From: Streptomyces jeddahensis
GTDB taxonomy: Bacteria > Actinomycetota > Actinomycetes > Streptomycetales > Streptomycetaceae
NCBI RefSeq assembly: GCF_001642995.1
Contig: NZ_LOHS01000164.1
Coordinates: 1-64,000, forward strand
Direction: 5' to 3'
Length of the DNA: 64,000 nucleotides
The notes beneath the pieces were generated by a model. It searched no databases. It saw only the letters and a list, made by a program, of their open reading frames with translations, and was not told the origin of the DNA. Below, in pieces: positions 59,031-64,000 of this stretch (positions within the stretch are counted from its first letter, which is position 1; each line of letters starts with the position of its first letter). The position numbers and the translations under genes were made by a program.

Positions 59031-60230
59031 ATGACCGCCGCACCTCCCCTGCTGATCGTGTCCGATCACGTGGACGGATCCGTCCACGTACTGAGCGTGC
59101 CGGACGGCACCGAAGCGGGCCGCCTGACCGGCCGTCACCTCTCCGAGCACGCCGGGTTCCTGGCGCTGCCGGGCGGGCGAACGGTCTGCGTCGACGACCG
59201 CAGGGGCGAGCTGCTGGTGCTCGACCCGTTCGGCGACGAGCTGGTGGAGACCGCCATCCCGGTCGCCGTGCCGGCCGAGCACCTCGCCTGCGACCCACCC
59301 GGCCGGTGGGTGGCCGTCACGACGGGCCTGGGCAAGAACGGCGAGCCGTGGTCGGACCTGCTGACGGTCGTCGACCTCACCACGGGAGACGCTGCCCGGG
59401 TGCGCACGCGTGTGGGTGAACCGGGTGTGACAGTCCTGGGCAACGGCGATCCACTGATCGTCCTACGACACCGGGAGCCTGGCGCACTGGCCGTCCACCG
59501 GTTCACCGACCTGCTCGGGGCACCGCCCGGCTGCCCTGCGGTCACGCCCCACGCACACGTTCCGCTGCCGGACGACGGGCACGGAGACGCCCAAGTCCCT
59601 GACCGCAGCCAGGTGTTCGCGGCCACGGGCGAGGGAGTGCACCGGGCACGCCGTGAGGGCGACGCACTCGTCCCGGAGCTGGTGATCCCGTGGGGTTCGC
59701 CCGCCCGGGGCTGGTATCTGCGGCTCGACCCGCGGCGCCCGGCACTGTGGTCGACCCTGCGGGGCGGCCCGGCGGATGCCCTGCGATGGCCGGAGTGGAC
59801 GAACCAGGCGTGGTGCCACGACCTGGCCGCCGACCGTACGACGCTGACGGAGCTCGGCCCGGGGCTGGTCTTCCGGCTGGCCCTCGCCAAGGACCACACC
59901 GCGTTCACCCGCATCCACCCGGACGGCGACGAACTGATCCTCCTGGATGCCGACGAGACCGCCCGCCGCGTCCCCCTCCCCGCCATGGACGGCGCGCCCC
60001 GCCGCGGCGGCACCCCCTGGGAGGGCGTCCAACGCCGTGCGGTGGCCGCATCGCCGGGCTCCGACTGGGTCGCCGTCACCCGCGGCGGCCACGGCGAAGT
60101 CCACGTCTTCGACGCCCGATCAGGCAGCGAAGCAGCCCGATTGAAGCTGGACACCCCCTTGCATCATGGCGGCCACGCCATGATGCGCACACAGACCGAC
60201 GGCGCCGAAGGCGATCCCGTAGGCCGGTGA
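59031..60230 (+). CDS. Beta-propeller protein, possibly AztD-like zinc chaperone
   Basis: 399 residues of WD40/YVTN-like blades: LLIVSDHVDGSVHVLSVPDG, FLALPGGRTVCVDDRRGELL, LACDPPGRWVAVTTGLG and WVAVTRGGHGEVHVFDARSG. A loop with VTPHAHVPLPDDGHGDAQ is rich in His/Asp, as in the metal loop of AztD. There is no signal peptide, unlike periplasmic AztD, so a cytosolic role is possible. ATG 59031 has GGAGG upstream; the Zur-like box is 28 bp upstream. AztD relation is by pattern only. Confidence 0.7.
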   Translation: MTAAPPLLIVSDHVDGSVHVLSVPDGTEAGRLTGRHLSEHAGFLALPGGRTVCVDDRRGELLVLDPFGDELVETAIPVAVPAEHLACDPPGRWVAVTTGLGKNGEPWSDLLTVVDLTTGDAARVRTRVGEPGVTVLGNGDPLIVLRHREPGALAVHRFTDLLGAPPGCPAVTPHAHVPLPDDGHGDAQVPDRSQVFAATGEGVHRARREGDALVPELVIPWGSPARGWYLRLDPRRPALWSTLRGGPADALRWPEWTNQAWCHDLAADRTTLTELGPGLVFRLALAKDHTAFTRIHPDGDELILLDADETARRVPLPAMDGAPRRGGTPWEGVQRRAVAASPGSDWVAVTRGGHGEVHVFDARSGSEAARLKLDTPLHHGGHAMMRTQTDGAEGDPVGR

Positions 60231-60370
60231 CAGCCGGCCCCCGGGTCCCGTGGCGCAACCACCCGGGCACCGACCACGCCTGGCAACTCGACCGGCTGTG
60301 CGCAGGGACCGCCTACTCGGGCGCCCGGTTCACCGTCCGTACGACAGACTGCCTCGGCCCCTGCGACTAG
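60227..60370 (+). pseudogene. (2Fe-2S)-ferredoxin-like protein, truncated
   Basis: GTG 60227 overlaps the propeller stop (GTGA). 47 codons include NHPGTDHAWQLDRLC, then FTVRTTDCLGPCD and TAG. This is the middle and Cys motif (DCLGPC) of thioredoxin-like [2Fe-2S] ferredoxin-domain proteins of about 110-130 residues. The first cysteine pair and the whole C-terminal half are missing. It may be a remnant or still be translated as a 47-residue peptide. Confidence 0.55.
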
Positions 60371-60505
60371 GCCGTCCACCACATCGAGCACCTGCGCCTC
60401 GGAGTGCGTGACGTCGATTGAGCCGACACCCAGCCACCATTCGGCATGTGGTCCTGCGGGAAGGGCGTCAACCAGGCCGAGACGCATCACCGAGGCCGGC
60501 GCGCG

Positions 60506-61513
60506 TCAAGCGTTGCTCGCGGGCGGCGCCGTTGTGCCGCGCACCTCGAGGACGGGAGGGGCGAGGTCGAGCTCGCTGGGGCGGTCGGGGTCGTCGAGCC
60601 GCTCCAGCAGCCGCTGGGCGGCGCGTCGGCCGACGTCATGGCTGGCGTTGTCCACGGTGGTCAGCCACAGATGCCGAAGGCGGGAGAGGTAGGTGTTGTC
60701 GTAGCCAACGAGGGAGAGGTCGCGGGGGACCTGCAGGCCGCTCTCCTCGGCGGCCGACAGCGCGCCGACGCATGACATGTCGTTGACGGCGAAGACGGCC
60801 GTGGGCCGCGGTGAACGGTTCAGGAGCCGGACGGTGGCCCGGTAGCCGCCCTCCTCGGTGAGATCGCCCTGTTCCACGACCGCCGTGCCGTCCAGGCCGT
60901 GCTCGCGCATGGTGGCCTCGAAGCTGCGGCGGCGCAGGTCTCCGACGGCGCCCTGGCCGGCGATGTGGGCGATGTGCCGGTGGCCAAGGCCGATGAGGTG
61001 TTCGGTGGCCAGGCGGGCGCCGTGCTCGTCGTCGTTGGCGACGATGTCCACGGCGGGCAGCACCGGCTCGCGGGTGCCCGCGACGACGGTGGGTATCTGC
61101 CCGGCGGCGGTGCGCAGCACCTGGGGATCCTGCAGGGTGCCGACGGCGATCAGGCCGTCGACGCGCAGTTCGGTGAACGTGCGCGTGAGGTCCTCGCCGA
61201 GGCGCCGGTTCAGGTGGCCGTCGGCCAGCAGCATGTGCAGTCCGCTGTCGTACAGCCGGGAGTTCAGCCCGTCGAGGAGTTCCACGAACCAGGGGTTGCG
61301 CATGTCGTTGAGCAGCACGCCGACGGTGCGGGTGCGGCGCTCGCTGAGGCTGCGCGCGGCGGCGTTGGGCCGGTAACCGAGCTCCTCGACCGCGGCGAGG
61401 ACGGCCGCCCGCTTCTCGGGACGCACGCCCTCGGCGCCGCGCAACACCAGCGACACCAGGGACTTGGACACGCCGGCCCGCGCGGCCACGTCACGGATGG
61501 TCGGAGTCCTCAT
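60506..61513 (-). CDS. LacI-family regulator
   Basis: 335 residues: N-terminal LacI helix-turn-helix TIRDVAARAGVSKSLVSLVL with hinge RPNAAARSLSERRTRTVGVL, then a periplasmic-binding-like sensor (VGVLLNDMRNPWFVELLDGL, DLSLVGYDNTYLSRLRHLWL). It is divergent from three oxidoreductases and likely represses them until a sugar/polyol inducer binds. A palindrome at 61539-61555 is its probable operator. Confidence 0.95.
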   Translation of the reverse strand: MRTPTIRDVAARAGVSKSLVSLVLRGAEGVRPEKRAAVLAAVEELGYRPNAAARSLSERRTRTVGVLLNDMRNPWFVELLDGLNSRLYDSGLHMLLADGHLNRRLGEDLTRTFTELRVDGLIAVGTLQDPQVLRTAAGQIPTVVAGTREPVLPAVDIVANDDEHGARLATEHLIGLGHRHIAHIAGQGAVGDLRRRSFEATMREHGLDGTAVVEQGDLTEEGGYRATVRLLNRSPRPTAVFAVNDMSCVGALSAAEESGLQVPRDLSLVGYDNTYLSRLRHLWLTTVDNASHDVGRRAAQRLLERLDDPDRPSELDLAPPVLEVRGTTAPPASNA

Positions 61514-61538
61514 GGCGTGGACCGTTCCATACGCTGCT

Positions 61539-61555
61539 GGCTCTTGTAAAGAGCC
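61539..61555. promoter_or_regulatory. Candidate LacI operator
   Basis: GGCTCTTGTAAAGAGCC, perfect 6-bp arms with a 5-bp centre, 26 bp before the LacI ATG and 70 bp before the oxidoreductase start; a TTGACA follows at 61557. Confidence 0.6.
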
Positions 61556-61624
61556 CTTGACACCTCATAGGGGCAGGAATCAGGGTGGGCCGCACGTTCT
61601 GGATCGGTCCAAAGAAGGGCTGTC

Positions 61625-62779
61625 ATGGTGAGTACGCTCGGCATCGCCGTCGTGGGATTCGGCTGGATGGGTCGCGTGCACACGCAGGCGTACGCCCGCC
61701 TGCCGCACCACTTCCCGCAGCTGTCCCTGCGGCCCGAACTGGTCGCCGTCGCGGACGAGGTGCCCGGCCGGGCCGAGGAGGCGGCAGGGCAGTACGGCTT
61801 CGCGTCCGCGACCCGTGACTGGCGGGACGTGGCCGCCGATCCGCGGGTGCAGGCGGTGAGCGTCACCGCCCCGAACTTCCTGCACCGCGAGATCGGCGTC
61901 GCCATGGCGGAGGCCGGCAAGCACGTCTGGATCGAGAAGCCCGTGGGCCTGACGGCCGAGGACGCCCGCGCGGTCGCCGACGCCGTCGGCAAGGCGGGTG
62001 TGCAGGGGACGGTCGGCTTCAACTACCGCAACGCGCCTGCAGTCGAGGCAGCCCGCGAGCTGGTCGCCGCCGGCGAGATCGGCAGGGTCACCCACGTCCG
62101 CATCCGGCTGTTCAGCGACTACGCCGCCCACCCCGACGGGGCCCTGACCTGGCGCTACGAGCGCGAGCGCGGCGGCAACGGCGTACTCGGCGACCTCGCG
62201 TCGCACGGAGTGGACCTCGCCCGCTACCTGCTCGGCGACATCAAATCCCTGACCGCCGACACCGCCATCTTCGTGCCCGAGCGGGCCCGCCCCACCGGCG
62301 CCACCGCCGGCCACACCCGTGCGGCGGGCGGCGAACTGGGAGCGGTCGAGAACGACGACTACGTCAACTGCCTGCTGCGTTTCACGTCCGGCGCGCGGGG
62401 CGTCCTGGAGGCCTGCCGGGTCTCGGTCGGCGAGCAGAACAACTACGGCTTCGAGATCCACGGCACCACCGGTGCGGTGTTCTGGGACTACCGGCGCATG
62501 GGCGAGCTCGCTGTCAGCCGCGGCAGCAGCTACCAGGACCAGCCCGTGAGCACCGTGTACGTCGGCCCCGGACACGGCGAGTACGGCGCGTTCCAGCCGG
62601 GTGCGGCCAACAGCATGGGTTACGACGACCTGAAGGTCATCGAGGCGTACCACTTCCTGCGCTCGATCGCCGAGGGCATCCCGTACGGGGCGACGCCGGC
62701 CGACGCCGTGGCGAGCGCGGTCGCGCTGGACGCCATGGCGCGCTCCGCCGCGCAGCGGACGTGGGTGAGCCTGGCATGA
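61625..62779 (+). CDS. Gfo/Idh/MocA-family oxidoreductase 1
   Basis: 384 residues. The Rossmann domain has IAVVGFGWMGRVHTQAYARL (GxGxxG) and the EKPVGLTAEDARAVADAV motif with the catalytic Lys (KHVWIEKP). The C-terminal alpha/beta domain includes DYVNCLLRFTSGARGVLEAC. Probably an NAD(P)-dependent sugar or inositol dehydrogenase. First of a run of three related genes; stop overlaps the next start (ATGA). Confidence 0.93.
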   Translation: MVSTLGIAVVGFGWMGRVHTQAYARLPHHFPQLSLRPELVAVADEVPGRAEEAAGQYGFASATRDWRDVAADPRVQAVSVTAPNFLHREIGVAMAEAGKHVWIEKPVGLTAEDARAVADAVGKAGVQGTVGFNYRNAPAVEAARELVAAGEIGRVTHVRIRLFSDYAAHPDGALTWRYERERGGNGVLGDLASHGVDLARYLLGDIKSLTADTAIFVPERARPTGATAGHTRAAGGELGAVENDDYVNCLLRFTSGARGVLEACRVSVGEQNNYGFEIHGTTGAVFWDYRRMGELAVSRGSSYQDQPVSTVYVGPGHGEYGAFQPGAANSMGYDDLKVIEAYHFLRSIAEGIPYGATPADAVASAVALDAMARSAAQRTWVSLA

Positions 62780-63774
62780 GCGCCGTACGCATCGGGGTGA
62801 TCGGCGCGGGCAACATGGGCGCCGATCACGTGAGCACCCTGCACCGCTTCGTCTCGGGCGCCGAGGTGACCCTGGTCGCCGACGTCGATAGGGAGCGGGC
62901 CGATGCCGTCGCCAGCACCGTGCCCGGTGCCCGGGCCACCGACGACGCCCACGCGCTGATCGCCGACCCGGGCGTCGACGCCGTCGTCATCGCCTCGCAC
63001 GACTCCACGCACGCCGACCTGGCCATCGCCGCGGTGAGGGCCGGAAAGCCCGTGATGTGCGAGAAGCCCCTCGCCCCCACCACGCGGGAATGCGTCCGCG
63101 TCGTGCGCGCGGAACAGCAGGCGGGCGGCGGGCTGATATCGCTCGGCTTCATGCGCCGCTTCGACCCCGCGTACATGGAACTGAAGGCGGCGGTCGCCGC
63201 GGGAGCCTGTGGGAGCCCGCTGCTGCTGCACTGCATCAGCCGGGGCGTCTCCTCCTCCCCGGGGTGCACCGACGAGTTCAGCGTGACCGGCTCGGCCATC
63301 CACGAGTTCGACACCGTGCCCTGGCTGCTGGACTCCCCCATCACCGAGGTGAGCTGGCACGCGGCCCTCACCACCTCGGCGGTGACCGGACTGCGGGACC
63401 CGCAGCTGATGCTGCTGCGCACCGCCGACGGCGCCCTGACCACCGTTGAGACGTTCCTCAACGCCGGCTACGGCTACGACATCCGCTGCGAGATCGCGGG
63501 CGAGCGCGGCACGCTGGCCCTGGCCAACCCGGCACGGCTCGTGGCGGACGCCGACCGGGCCCGGTCCACGACCTACCCCGCCGACTGGCGTCCGCGTTTC
63601 GCCGACGCCTACCGCCTCGAACTGCAGGCGTGGACCGACGCCGTGGCTCAGCAGCAGCCCTCACCGCTGGCCACCGCACACGACGGCCTGACGGCCTGCG
63701 CGGTGGCCGAGGCCGTCATCACGTCCATGAAGAACGGCGGGCGAACCATCGACGTCGAGGTCCCGGAGGTCTGA
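62776..63774 (+). CDS. Gfo/Idh/MocA-family oxidoreductase 2 (inositol 2-dehydrogenase-like)
   Basis: 332 residues from ATG 62776: RIGVIGAGNMGADHVSTLHR, GKPVMCEKPLAPTTRECVRV (catalytic EKP) and SVTGSAIHEFDTVPWLLDSP. The D..HD-like triad H-E-F-D-T is typical of inositol 2-dehydrogenase relatives. Translationally coupled to gene 1 and 6 bp before gene 3. Confidence 0.93.
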   Translation: MSAVRIGVIGAGNMGADHVSTLHRFVSGAEVTLVADVDRERADAVASTVPGARATDDAHALIADPGVDAVVIASHDSTHADLAIAAVRAGKPVMCEKPLAPTTRECVRVVRAEQQAGGGLISLGFMRRFDPAYMELKAAVAAGACGSPLLLHCISRGVSSSPGCTDEFSVTGSAIHEFDTVPWLLDSPITEVSWHAALTTSAVTGLRDPQLMLLRTADGALTTVETFLNAGYGYDIRCEIAGERGTLALANPARLVADADRARSTTYPADWRPRFADAYRLELQAWTDAVAQQQPSPLATAHDGLTACAVAEAVITSMKNGGRTIDVEVPEV

Positions 63775-63780
63775 GCGACG

Positions 63781-64000
63781 ATGCCCGCGTTCCCCACCGC
63801 CCTGCCCGCCGCCCGCACCCCGGATCCGATGGACGCCCCCGTCCTGCGCTGGGGCGTGCTCGGCACCGGCTGGATCGCGGAACGGTTCGTCCGCTCCGTC
63901 CAGCGCCACACCCGCCAGCGCTTCACGGCCGTCGCCTCCCGCGATGCCACGCGCGCCAAGGACTTCGCCGGCCGTCACGGCATCCCGGCTTCCCACGGCT
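63781..64000 (+). CDS. Gfo/Idh/MocA-family oxidoreductase 3 (partial)
   Basis: Starts at ATG 63781 and runs off the window. The first 73 codons include LRWGVLGTGWIAERFVRSVQ and FTAVASRDATRAKDFAGRHG, the NAD-binding start of a third Gfo/Idh/MocA protein. Confidence 0.88.
   Translation, partial: MPAFPTALPAARTPDPMDAPVLRWGVLGTGWIAERFVRSVQRHTRQRFTAVASRDATRAKDFAGRHGIPASHG

Noticed and set aside
1..64000. tRNA, rRNA, riboswitch or origin sequences
   Set aside because: I scanned for tRNA-like T-loop and CCA ends, rRNA motifs and DnaA-box clusters by eye and saw none that were convincing; covariance-model searches were not possible here.

Overview
The window is high-GC actinobacterial DNA, almost certainly from Streptomyces. 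Supporting signs are the strong G/C bias in third codon positions, frequent GTG starts, many 4-nt ATGA/GTGA gene overlaps, and Streptomyces-type families (SpoIIE-like PP2C phosphatases, Usp, CsoR-box copper genes, DUF2264, DUF3291, IS1380/IS5/IS110 elements). The dense insertion sequences and gene remnants suggest accessory DNA such as a chromosome arm. No tRNA, rRNA or CRISPR array was seen.

Layout. (1) 1-14.7 kb is a dormancy/redox-stress island: a LuxR response regulator end, a DosS/DevS-like GAF histidine kinase that keeps the heme-ligand His, a broken CBS protein, a cNMP-binding protein, a DUF1918-XRE-flavin-binding fusion coupled to NADP-glutamate dehydrogenase, a decayed LuxR regulator, a GH15 hydrolase with a small membrane protein, DoxX with a divergent Cys-rich regulator, two PP2C phosphatases, a Usp and a cold-shock protein. 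Two GGGCC-type palindromes look like DosR/OsdR operators. (2) 15-21 kb is a mobile-element graveyard: an IS5-type element split by an IS1380 element with a clear CTAC duplication, a TniQ remnant and a truncated IS110 transposase. (3) 21-26.6 kb holds an NMT1/SsuA-type ABC importer divergent from a CitA/DcuS-type two-component system, followed by short gene fragments. (4) 27.7-33.1 kb is a copper-resistance locus (secreted protein, CopZ-like chaperone, CopA, MFS exporter) with four CsoR-type operators but no csoR. (5) 33-44.8 kb is mixed: a truncated TnpB element, a methyltransferase, DUF3291 with a second Cys-rich regulator, a DUF2264 remnant fused in frame to a 5'-truncated LivHM permease followed by LivG, LivF and an alpha/beta hydrolase, a quinone-oxidoreductase/MarR pair, and a His-rich protein with an ArsR regulator.

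(6) 44.9-60.4 kb is the most interesting part. A seven-gene overlapping operon on the minus strand encodes an apparent 37-residue RiPP precursor, a ThiF/RRE-type leader-binding protein, a CocE/S15 hydrolase, a YcaO cyclodehydratase, a SagB-type dehydrogenase and two half-size ABC ATPase-permeases. Immediately upstream lies a complete siderophore-type importer (binding protein, two FecCD permeases, ATPase), with an intact TnpB element inserted before the ATPase gene. A beta-propeller protein reminiscent of the zinc chaperone AztD is divergent from the importer. Palindromes matching the remembered Streptomyces Zur box lie before both the RiPP operon and the importer/propeller pair. I infer a zinc-starvation-induced azole RiPP metallophore system.

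(7) 60.5-64 kb holds a LacI regulator divergent from a run of three Gfo/Idh/MocA oxidoreductases, probably for sugar or inositol-type catabolism; the last is cut by the window edge.
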